From positions 675,408 to 739,407 of the forward strand of contig NZ_JAVHJP010000003.1 of NCBI RefSeq assembly GCF_031020795.1: a stretch of DNA of 64,000 bases, written 5' to 3'. Positions 42,289-49,570 of this stretch are shown here, piece by piece. The position numbers and the translations under genes are program-made. This stretch comes from Hydrogenophaga pseudoflava (GTDB lineage: Bacteria; Pseudomonadota; Gammaproteobacteria; Burkholderiales; Burkholderiaceae_C). The notes beneath the pieces are model-generated. The model saw nothing but the letters and a program-made list of their open reading frames with translations. It made no database searches and was not told the DNA's origin. Within the stretch, counting starts at the first letter, position 1. Each line of letters begins with the position of its first letter.

Positions 42289-42705
42289 TCAAAAGGTACC
42301 CGATGCATCAAAGGCCGCACGCAGCCACTGGATGTCCGGGGCCTCCGTGCCGTCCCGCGCACCCTGGATCAGGACCACGTCGAAACGGCATGCAGGCTCC
42401 GATCCCAGCCGCAGCAGAAAGTGCCGTGCGGCGAACACGATGCGCCGCTGCTTGACGCCCGTGATGCTGGCGCCCGCCCCGCCGCGGCTGGCACTGGCCC
42501 GCTGACGCACCTCGACGAAGACCACCGTGCCATCGGGCTCACGCATAATCAGATCGATCTCGCCGCCGCCGCGGCCGGGTGTGCGGAAATTGCGCTGCAC
42601 CAGCCGCAGCCCGTGCCGCTGCAGATGTCGCAGGGCAGCGTCCTCGGCCGCATCGCCGCGCTGCTTGGTCGTGACCGAAGCCCCCTGTTTCCGGGAATCC
42701 CACAT
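42289..42705 (-). CDS. yraN: YraN/UPF0102 endonuclease-like protein
   Basis: 138 aa from ATG 42705, with GGGAGGG 8 bases upstream. A restriction-endonuclease-like fold: GDAAEDAALRHLQRHGLRLVQRNFRTPGRGGGEIDLIMREPDGTVVFVEVRQRAS, with the D-(x)n-ExR motif intact (EIDLI...VFVEVRQR). Possible nuclease in DNA repair or recombination; no proven role. Its start codon shares base 42705 with the divergent rsmI start. Confidence 0.88.
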   Translation of the reverse strand: MWDSRKQGASVTTKQRGDAAEDAALRHLQRHGLRLVQRNFRTPGRGGGEIDLIMREPDGTVVFVEVRQRASASRGGAGASITGVKQRRIVFAARHFLLRLGSEPACRFDVVLIQGARDGTEAPDIQWLRAAFDASGTF

Positions 42706-43622
42706 TGTCCGCACCCTCCCCTTCCCTGCTGGCCGCCGCCCGTGACATGGCGGGGCAGCAGCATTATCCGCAGGGCGCGCTCTACATGGTCGCCACGCCG
42801 ATCGGCAACCTGGCCGACATCGGCTTGCGCGCGCTGCACGTGCTGGACCTGGTGGACTGCATCGCCTGCGAGGACACGCGCCACACCGCCACCCTGCTGC
42901 AAAGCTACGGTCTGCACAAGCCGCTGCTGGCGCTGCACGAACACAACGAGGCCGAGGCCGCGCAGACCGTGGTGCAGCGCCTGCGCGACGGGCAGCGTGT
43001 GGCCTATGTGAGCGACGCTGGCACGCCGGGGGTGAGCGATCCGGGCGCGCGCCTGTGCGCCGCGGTGTGCGCCGCCGGCCTGCGCGCGCTGCCCCTGCCG
43101 GGCGCCAGCAGCATCACGGCGCTGTTGAGCGTGGCCGGCACGGGTGGCCACGACGGCCGTTTTGTCTTCACGGGCTTCCTCTCGCCCAAAGCCAGCGAGC
43201 GCCAGCGCGAGGTGCAGGAAATCGGTGCCGACCCGCGCGCCTGTGTGCTGCTGGAGGCCCCGCACCGCATCGAAGCCCTGGCGCGCGATCTGGCTGCGCT
43301 GGGCGAACGGCCGCTCACGGTCGGCAGGGAACTCACCAAGCAGTTCGAGGAGGTGGCGCAGGTCTTGGCCGGTGATTTCCCCGCGTGGCTGGGCGCGGGC
43401 GCCCACCGCACGCGCGGGGAGTTCGTACTGCTGGTCCACCCCGCACCCAAGGCAGAAACGGACGATGGCATCGGCGCCGACACCCTGCGCACGCTCGACC
43501 TGCTGCTGGCCGAACTGCCCGTCAAGACCGCGGTGAAGCTGTGCGCGGAGATCAGCGGCGCACCGCGCAACGCGCTGTACCAGGCCGCCCTGGCCCGGCG
43601 CCAGGGCGCGCAGAACGACTGA
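42705..43622 (+). CDS. rsmI: 16S rRNA (cytidine-1402-2'-O)-methyltransferase RsmI
   Basis: 305 aa from a TTG at 42705 (MSAPSPSLLAAARD); ATG 42747 is a shorter alternative without a clear ribosome site, while GGGAAT precedes the TTG. Tetrapyrrole-methylase fold: GALYMVATPIGNLADIGLRAL (about 25-45), IACEDTRHTATLL, VAYVSDAGTPGVSDPGARL and GFLSPKASERQRE. It methylates C1402 of 16S rRNA with AdoMet. In E. coli lpoA lies between it and yraN; here that gene is missing. Confidence 0.93.
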   Translation: MSAPSPSLLAAARDMAGQQHYPQGALYMVATPIGNLADIGLRALHVLDLVDCIACEDTRHTATLLQSYGLHKPLLALHEHNEAEAAQTVVQRLRDGQRVAYVSDAGTPGVSDPGARLCAAVCAAGLRALPLPGASSITALLSVAGTGGHDGRFVFTGFLSPKASERQREVQEIGADPRACVLLEAPHRIEALARDLAALGERPLTVGRELTKQFEEVAQVLAGDFPAWLGAGAHRTRGEFVLLVHPAPKAETDDGIGADTLRTLDLLLAELPVKTAVKLCAEISGAPRNALYQAALARRQGAQND

Positions 43623-43628
43623 GGCGGC

Positions 43629-43955
43629 TCAGCGCAGGCGCTGCAGCGGCGACTCGGCGCCCGGGCGCTCGCCCACCTCGGTGGCGTCCACATCGACCAC
43701 GTCGCCCGGCGCCGTGCGGCCCGGCCACATGCCCTGGGTGTAGCGCTGAGACTGCTCGCGCATGCGCGAAAACATCATCAGCGGGGCGGGCTTGCGCCCG
43801 GTGATCAGCGACCAGAACGACACCCCCAGCACCGCCACGAGGGCCGCCAGCAGGAAACTCAATACAAAAACCAGCGCGGCCAGCACCAGGACCAGCTTGA
43901 GGGCGCCACGGAGGATTCGGGACAACAGATCGGACACAGGATTCATGTGGGGCAT
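43629..43955 (-). CDS. Small membrane protein of unknown function
   Basis: 108 aa from ATG 43955 (a second ATG at 43946; neither has a clear ribosome site). Residues about 16-50 form one long or two short hydrophobic helices (LKLVLVLAALVFVLSFLLAALVAVLG), followed by a basic patch (RKPAPLMMFSRMREQ) and an acidic tail (DVVDVDATEVGERPGAESP). I recognise no family. It ends 6 bases from the convergent rsmI stop, and its start faces the DUF502 gene. Confidence 0.6.
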   Translation of the reverse strand: MPHMNPVSDLLSRILRGALKLVLVLAALVFVLSFLLAALVAVLGVSFWSLITGRKPAPLMMFSRMREQSQRYTQGMWPGRTAPGDVVDVDATEVGERPGAESPLQRLR

Positions 43956-44031
43956 CAGATAGGGACATTCTGCGCGTTTGCAAGTTCCGTCCGATCAACC
44001 GGTTGTCGCCAGCCGCTGCTATGCTGAATCC

Positions 44032-44661
44032 ATGAAACCGCCCGCCCCAGCGCCTGAGCCGCGCCCTCCGCTCCTGAGCCGCCTGTCGCAGTACTTCTTC
44101 CGCGGCCTGATTACCTTCCTGCCGCTGGCTATCACGGTCTACGTGCTGGTGATCTTCATCACCTGGACCGAGCGCACCGCGATGCAGCTGCTGCGCCCGC
44201 TCACCGGCGAGTTCTACCTGCCCGGCCTGGGCATCGCGCTGGGCGCATTCCTGATCCTCGCCCTGGGCGGGCTGATGTCGATGCGCGCCACCGGCAGGCT
44301 GCTGTCCCTGGTCGAGCTGCCCTTCACGAACCTGCCGGTGGTCAAGAGCATCTACTCCTCGCTCAAGAATTTCGCCGACTACTTCGCGCCGCACGAACAG
44401 GACGCGCAGCAGGTGGTGCTGCTGAAGATGCCCGGGCACGAGCTGAGCACGGTCGGGCTGGTCACGCGACAGAACATGAAGGGTCTGCCGCGGGGTCTGG
44501 CCGAACTGGAGGACCAGGTCGCGGTCTACCTGCCCATGGGCTACATGATCGGCGGCTACACCGTGTTCGTTCCCCGCAGCTGGACCACGCCGGTGGACAT
44601 GTCGGTCGAAGAGGCCATGCGTCTGGCCCTGATCGCTTTCATGTCCTCGGGCAAATCATGA
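44032..44661 (+). CDS. DUF502 membrane protein
   Basis: 209 aa. Two TM helices (about 24-46, GLITFLPLAITVYVLVIFITW; and 65-88, LGIALGAFLILALGGLMSM), followed by the family motifs FTNLPVVKSIYSSLKNFADYF and VYLPMGYMIGGYTVFVPRSWTTPVDMSVEEAMRLALI. DUF502 proteins are widespread inner-membrane proteins with no proven function. It overlaps the following acyltransferase gene by ATGA. Confidence 0.88.
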   Translation: MKPPAPAPEPRPPLLSRLSQYFFRGLITFLPLAITVYVLVIFITWTERTAMQLLRPLTGEFYLPGLGIALGAFLILALGGLMSMRATGRLLSLVELPFTNLPVVKSIYSSLKNFADYFAPHEQDAQQVVLLKMPGHELSTVGLVTRQNMKGLPRGLAELEDQVAVYLPMGYMIGGYTVFVPRSWTTPVDMSVEEAMRLALIAFMSSGKS

Positions 44662-47336
44662 GCATCCGCCACCTCGACGCCCTCTTTTCGCCGGCTTCGG
44701 TGGCGGTGTTCGGCGCCTCCGAGCGGGCTGCGAGCGTGGGCTCGACGGTGTGGCGCAACCTGTCCAGCGGGTTCAAGGGCCGGCTTTATCCGGTCAACCC
44801 CAAGCACCGCCACATCGGCGACGCGCGGGCCTATGCCAGCGTCGCCGCACTGCCCGAGGCGCCGGACCTGGCCGTCATCTGCACCCCGGCCGCCACCGTG
44901 CCCGACCTGATCGCACAACTCGGCGAACGCGGCACGCGCGCAGCGGTGGTGGTCACCGCGGGCCTGAACAAGGCCCTCAAACAGGCCATGCTGGACGCCG
45001 CGAGGCCCCACACGCTGCGCATCCTCGGCCCCAATTGCATCGGCATGCTGGTGCCGCACCTGGGCCTGAACGGCAGCTTCGCCCACATCGGCGCCCAGCC
45101 CGGCGAGCTGGCCTTCGTGTCGCAGTCGGGCGCCCTGGTCACGGCCATGCTGGACTGGGCCTCGGCGCGCGGCATCGGTTTCTCGCACTTCGTCTCGCTG
45201 GGCGAACATGCGGACGTCGACTTCGGCGACATGCTCGATTTCCTGGGCAGCGACCCGCGCACGCGCGCCATCCTGCTCTACATAGAAAGCATCGACGAGA
45301 GCCGCAAGTTCATGTCGGCGGCGCGCGCCGCCGCGCGCAACAAGCCGGTGATCGTGGTCAAGGCCGGGCGCTCGGCCGCGGGACAGGCCGCGGCCGCCTC
45401 GCACACCGGCGCGCTCGCCGGGTCGGATGCGGTGTTCGACGCCGCGATCGCGCGCGCGGGCATGCTGCGCGTGCTCACGCTGGACGACCTGTTTCTGGGC
45501 GCCGAGACGCTGGCGCGCTTCCGGGACGGGCCGTCGGAGCGGCTGGTGGTGCTGACCAACGGCGGTGGCGCCGGCGTGATGGCGGCCGACGAAGCCGCCG
45601 CCCACGACGTGCCCCTGGCACCGCTGGCCGAGCCCCTGCTCGCGCGGCTGGACGCGGTGCTGCCTGCCCACTGGTCGCGCGCCAACCCGGTGGACATCAT
45701 CGGCGACGCGCCGGCCGCACGTTATGTCGCAGCGCTGGACGCTCTGGCGAGCGACCCGGCCAGCGCGGTGCTCTTCATCCACGCCCCCACCGCCATCGTG
45801 CCCAGCCGCGACATTGCGCAGGCGGTGCTGCCGTTCGTGTCGGCCCGGCCGCGGCGTGTGCTCGGCTGCTGGCTGGGCGACAGCGCGGTGGCGCAGGCGC
45901 GCCAGGCCTTCCGCGACGCCGGCGTGCCCGACTACGCCACGCCCGAGGACGCGGTGCGCGCCTTCGCCCTGCTGCGCCGCTACCGCCGGCACCAGACCGA
46001 ACTGCTGCAGACACCGCCGGCGCGCGACGCGTCGCACGCCATGGATCTGCCGGCCGTGCGGGCGGTCGTGGAGACGGTGCTCGCCGAGGGCCGCGAGCTG
46101 CTCACAGAACCCGAAGCCAAGGCCTTCCTGGCCGCCGCCGGCCTGCCGGTGGTGCCCACGCGGGTGGTCGGGCCGAGCGCCGCGGAGGCCGAAGCCGCGG
46201 CCGAGGCGCTGGGCTACCCGGTGGTGCTCAAGATCCTCTCGCACACCATCACGCACAAGAGCGACGTGGGCGGCGTGCGGCTGAACATCGGCGGCGCGAG
46301 CGAGCTGGCCGAGGTCTGCACATCCATGCTGCAGCGCGTGCGCGAGCTGCGGCCCGACGCCGATGTGCAGGGCTTCACCGTGCAGCCCATGGTGCGCAAG
46401 AAGCACGCGCACGAGTTGATCGTGGGGGCCAGTGTCGACCCCCTGTTCGGCCCGGTGATCCTGTTCGGCGCGGGCGGCACGGCGGTGGAGGTGCTGGCCG
46501 ACCGCGCGCTGGCGCTGCCGCCGCTGAACACGCCGCTGGCGCTGGCCCAGATCGAGCGCACCCGCATCCACCGCCTGCTCCAGGGCTACCGCGACGAGCC
46601 GGCGGCCGACATCGACGCGGTGGCGCGCGTGCTGGTGGGCGTCTCGCAGCTGCTGGCCGAGGTGCCCGAGATCGCCGAGCTGGACATCAACCCGCTGCTG
46701 ACCAACCACGAGGGCGCCATCGCGCTGGACGCGCGGGTGCGGGTCTCGGCTGCCCGTCCGGCCGGCGCGGCGAACTTCGCCATCCAGCCCTACCCGGTCG
46801 AGCTGGTCGAGACCTGGGACTGGAAAGGTCAGACCGTCACCCTGCGGCCGATCCGGCCGGAAGACGAGCCCCAGCACCGCGCCTTCCTGGAAAGGCTGGA
46901 CCCCGAAGACATCCGCCTGCGCGTGTTCCACAGCCGGCGCCACATCGAGCACAGCGAGCTCGCGCGACTGACCCAGATCGATTACGCGCGCGAAATGGCC
47001 TTCATCGCCACCCGGCCGCTGGACGGCGGCGGCGAGGAAACGCTGGGTGCGGTGCGGGTGGTGATCGACCCGGACAACCGCGACGCCGAGTTCGGTGTCA
47101 TCGTGCGCAGCGACCTCAAGGGCGGCGGCCTGGGGCGCCGGCTGATGGACAAGATGACCGCACACCTGCGCCAGCGCGGCACGCAGCGCCTGGTAGGCAC
47201 CGTGCTGCGGGAAAACACCGGCATGCTGGAACTTGCGCGCGCGCTGGGTTTCCAAGAAAGCGCCGCCCCCGGCGAACCGGACGACCGCAGCCTGCGCTTC
47301 GTCTCGCTGGACCTGCAGCCCCCGTCCCGCGCCTGA
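44658..47336 (+). CDS. Pat-type bifunctional NDP-forming acyl-CoA synthetase-like / GNAT acetyltransferase
   Basis: 892 aa. Layout: CoA-binding domain (about 5-100, SVAVFGASERAASVGSTVWRNL), succinyl-CoA-synthetase-like flavodoxin part (about 150-450, FVSQSGALVTAMLDWASARG, AASHTGALAGSD), ATP-grasp (about 480-700, GYPVVLKILSHTITHKSDVGGV), and GNAT domain (about 725-885, LRPIRPEDEPQHRAFLERL, LKGGGLGRRLMDKMTAHLRQRG, VLRENTGMLELARALGF). In enterics PatZ acetylates lysines of acetyl-CoA synthetase and other proteins. Coupled to the DUF502 gene. Confidence 0.9.
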   Translation: MSIRHLDALFSPASVAVFGASERAASVGSTVWRNLSSGFKGRLYPVNPKHRHIGDARAYASVAALPEAPDLAVICTPAATVPDLIAQLGERGTRAAVVVTAGLNKALKQAMLDAARPHTLRILGPNCIGMLVPHLGLNGSFAHIGAQPGELAFVSQSGALVTAMLDWASARGIGFSHFVSLGEHADVDFGDMLDFLGSDPRTRAILLYIESIDESRKFMSAARAAARNKPVIVVKAGRSAAGQAAAASHTGALAGSDAVFDAAIARAGMLRVLTLDDLFLGAETLARFRDGPSERLVVLTNGGGAGVMAADEAAAHDVPLAPLAEPLLARLDAVLPAHWSRANPVDIIGDAPAARYVAALDALASDPASAVLFIHAPTAIVPSRDIAQAVLPFVSARPRRVLGCWLGDSAVAQARQAFRDAGVPDYATPEDAVRAFALLRRYRRHQTELLQTPPARDASHAMDLPAVRAVVETVLAEGRELLTEPEAKAFLAAAGLPVVPTRVVGPSAAEAEAAAEALGYPVVLKILSHTITHKSDVGGVRLNIGGASELAEVCTSMLQRVRELRPDADVQGFTVQPMVRKKHAHELIVGASVDPLFGPVILFGAGGTAVEVLADRALALPPLNTPLALAQIERTRIHRLLQGYRDEPAADIDAVARVLVGVSQLLAEVPEIAELDINPLLTNHEGAIALDARVRVSAARPAGAANFAIQPYPVELVETWDWKGQTVTLRPIRPEDEPQHRAFLERLDPEDIRLRVFHSRRHIEHSELARLTQIDYAREMAFIATRPLDGGGEETLGAVRVVIDPDNRDAEFGVIVRSDLKGGGLGRRLMDKMTAHLRQRGTQRLVGTVLRENTGMLELARALGFQESAAPGEPDDRSLRFVSLDLQPPSRA

Positions 47337-47369
47337 ACCGGTGGCGGGCCGCCTCTTTTGGAGCCCGCC

Positions 47370-48011
47370 ATGCCAACCACCCCGCTGTCCGCGCGCCGCG
47401 CGCTGCTCAAAGGCGGCGCCGGCCTGATCGCCGCCACCGCCACACCCGCCTGGCTCACGCCCGCCCTGGCCCAGGGCAAGGATCTGCGCCCCACGCCCGC
47501 CCAGACCGAAGGCCCCTACTACCCGGTGGCGTTTCCCGCCGACACCGACTTCGACCTGCTGCGCAACGGCGCTGCCGCCTACGGCAAGGGACAGCCGGCC
47601 TGGGTCATGGGCACCGTCACCGACACGCGCGGCACACCGCTGGCTGGCGGCGTGATCGAGATCTGGCAGTGCGACCAGGACGGTCACTACCACCACCCCG
47701 GCGACGGCGGCAAGGCCGACCCCGCGTTCCAGGGCTTCGGCAAGGTCACGCTGGGCAGGGACGGTGGCTACCGCTTCCGCACCCTCCAACCCGCGCCCTA
47801 CAGCGGCCGCACGCCGCACATCCACGTGAAGATCAAGCTGGGCGGCCGGGAACTGCTGACCACTCAGTTCTATGTGCAGGGCGACCCGGGCAACGCGCGC
47901 GACTTCCTGTGGCGGCGCCTGGGCGAGGAGGGGCAGGCGGCGCTGACGCGTCCCTTTGTAAAGGGTTCGGATGGGCTGAAGGCGGAATACGCGGTGGTGG
48001 TCGAGACATGA
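47370..48011 (+). CDS. Exported intradiol ring-cleavage dioxygenase-like protein
   Basis: 213 aa from ATG 47370 (TGGAGCCCGCC upstream). Residues 9-37 form a twin-arginine-like signal (ARRALLKGGAGLIAATATP) cut near ALAQG. The catalytic domain begins with TEGPYYP and has IEIWQCDQDGHYHHPGD, GYRFRTLQPAPYSGRTPHIHVKIKLGG. The Tyr/Tyr/His/His iron ligands of protocatechuate 3,4-dioxygenases can be placed at GHYHH, YRFRT and PHIHV. The substrate is unknown and no aromatic pathway genes are adjacent. Such exported members often act on secreted or extracellular aromatics. Confidence 0.85.
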   Translation: MPTTPLSARRALLKGGAGLIAATATPAWLTPALAQGKDLRPTPAQTEGPYYPVAFPADTDFDLLRNGAAAYGKGQPAWVMGTVTDTRGTPLAGGVIEIWQCDQDGHYHHPGDGGKADPAFQGFGKVTLGRDGGYRFRTLQPAPYSGRTPHIHVKIKLGGRELLTTQFYVQGDPGNARDFLWRRLGEEGQAALTRPFVKGSDGLKAEYAVVVET

Positions 48012-48055
48012 CCCCACGAATCCGTGCGTGACGCGCCCGCCCCTAAGCTCGGCGC

Positions 48056-49102
48056 ATGGATTCCCTGTCCCAAATCGTCCTCGGCTCGGCGGTCGCCATC
48101 GCCGCCATGGGTCGCCGCACCTCGGTGTGGAAGGCCGCCACCTGGGGCGCGATCGCCGGCACCCTGCCCGACCTGGACGTGGTCATCGACCACGGCGATG
48201 CCCTGCTCAACATGGTGCTGCACCGCGCGGAAAGCCACTCCTTGTTCTGGCTCACGCTGTTCGCACCGCTGCTGGCCTGGGGGGTGTCGCACCTCCACCG
48301 CGAAGGCCACCTTTTCAGGCACTGGACCCTCGCACTGTGGCTGGTGCTCATCACGCACCCGCTGCTGGACGCGATGACGGTCTACGGCACCCAGCTGCTC
48401 CTGCCGTTCACCAACCGCCCCTTTGGCGTGGGCAGCGTGTTCATCATCGACCCGGCCTACACCCTGCCGCTGCTGGTGTGCGTGGCCGCCGCGCTGCGCA
48501 TGAAGGACACCACCCGTGGCCTGCACTGGAACGCGGTCGGGCTGGTGCTGTCCACCGCCTACCTCGCCTGGAGCGCCCTCGCGCAAACCCATGTGGCGCT
48601 GCAGGCCAGGGCCTCACTGCGCGACCAGGGCTTCGCGGCCGAGCGGGTGCTGGTGACACCGGCGCCGTTCCAGACGCTGCTCTGGCGCGTGGTCGCCCTG
48701 CCGGACGACCCGGCCAACCCCCACTTCCTCGAGGCCTATGTCTCGCTGTTCGACGGCCCGGCACCGGTGCGGTTCGCGGCGCATGACCGGGGCGCCGCGC
48801 TGATGGCCCGCCACGGCCAGGCCGCTCCGGTGGCGCGGCTCACGGCCTTCGCCGGCGGCTTCGTGAAGCTGTCCACCACGCCGCAAGGCCAGCTGCGCAT
48901 CACCGACCTGCGCATGGGCCAGGAGCCGGACTACGTGTTCAACTTCGACCTCGGCGCACCGGGCGCCGTGGGTTCGGTGCGGCCCACCCAGGTGAGCCAG
49001 CGGCCGCCGGTGGGGCCTGCGCTGCGCTGGATCGGCCAGCGGATGTGGGGGCTGGAGGTGGCGCCGCCGTGGCCGGGCACGGTCAGGCCATCAGCAGGGT
49101 GA
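48056..49102 (+). CDS. YdjM-like inner-membrane metal-dependent hydrolase family protein
   Basis: 348 aa. The N-terminal half has about four TM helices, with the family pattern QIVLGSAVAIAAMGRR, LPDLDVVIDHGDALLNMVLHRAESHS and ITHPLLDAMTVYGTQLLLPFT (His/Asp ligands H-x3-ESH, THPLLDA). The C-terminal part (about 180-348) is soluble and variable. The family is also called LexA-binding inner-membrane-associated hydrolase. Role unproven. Its last 20 bases overlap the convergent CopD-like gene. Confidence 0.82.
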   Translation: MDSLSQIVLGSAVAIAAMGRRTSVWKAATWGAIAGTLPDLDVVIDHGDALLNMVLHRAESHSLFWLTLFAPLLAWGVSHLHREGHLFRHWTLALWLVLITHPLLDAMTVYGTQLLLPFTNRPFGVGSVFIIDPAYTLPLLVCVAAALRMKDTTRGLHWNAVGLVLSTAYLAWSALAQTHVALQARASLRDQGFAAERVLVTPAPFQTLLWRVVALPDDPANPHFLEAYVSLFDGPAPVRFAAHDRGAALMARHGQAAPVARLTAFAGGFVKLSTTPQGQLRITDLRMGQEPDYVFNFDLGAPGAVGSVRPTQVSQRPPVGPALRWIGQRMWGLEVAPPWPGTVRPSAG

Positions 49103-49553
49103 AGGCGATGATGACGACACCGATGGCGAGATTGACGCCGACCCAGGTGCGGATCGAAGCCAGCGCCGCACCACCGGCCGGCCAGTCCCGGGCGGCCACG
49201 GCCTTGTCCAGGCGCCTGTAGAGCGCGAAGCGGATGTGGGCGAAGATGGCCATCATCAGCACGCCCAGCGCGGCCATCAGGGTCCAGTCCAGCGGCATGT
49301 TGAACGCCAGCCCGGCCTGCACGCTTTCCTTCGCGGCGCGGCCGATCATCCAGCCGCCCGTCACCAGCACCACCAGCACCGCACCCACCACAGCACGGAA
49401 GAAGCGCTGCAGGGCCCCGTGCATGAGCGGGATGCTCTGCGGCGGCGGCAGCTGCATCGCGGCCGGGCGCAGGAAGAAGGCAGCGAACACCATGCCGCCG
49501 ACCCAGACGACGATGGACAGCACGTGCAGCAGTTTGAGGGTGGCGTAGAGCAT
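49083..49553 (-). CDS. CopD-family small membrane protein
   Basis: 156 aa from ATG 49553 with AGGAG upstream (GTCAGGAGACCCC). The longer frame upstream belongs to the shadow of dinG. Four TM helices: LKLLHVLSIVVWVGGMVFAAFFL, VVGAVLVVLVTGGWMIG, WTLMAALGVLMMAIFAHIRFAL and GVNLAIGVVIIAFTLLM, with the typical first-helix His and the WVGGM motif. CopD-like proteins are linked to copper or haem uptake; here function is inferred from the family only. It is 17 bases downstream of dinG. Confidence 0.85.
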   Translation of the reverse strand: MLYATLKLLHVLSIVVWVGGMVFAAFFLRPAAMQLPPPQSIPLMHGALQRFFRAVVGAVLVVLVTGGWMIGRAAKESVQAGLAFNMPLDWTLMAALGVLMMAIFAHIRFALYRRLDKAVAARDWPAGGAALASIRTWVGVNLAIGVVIIAFTLLMA

Positions 49554-49570
49554 GGGGTCTCCTGACGGGG

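Noticed and set aside
44556-48017. Minus-strand open frame of over 1100 codons
   Set aside because: It is the antisense shadow of the Pat-type acyltransferase and dioxygenase genes. GC-rich codon bias removes stops in this frame.
44750-48031. Plus-strand frame of over 1000 codons overlapping the acyltransferase
   Set aside because: Out-of-frame shadow of the same gene; Arg/Ala/Gly/Pro-rich with no motif.
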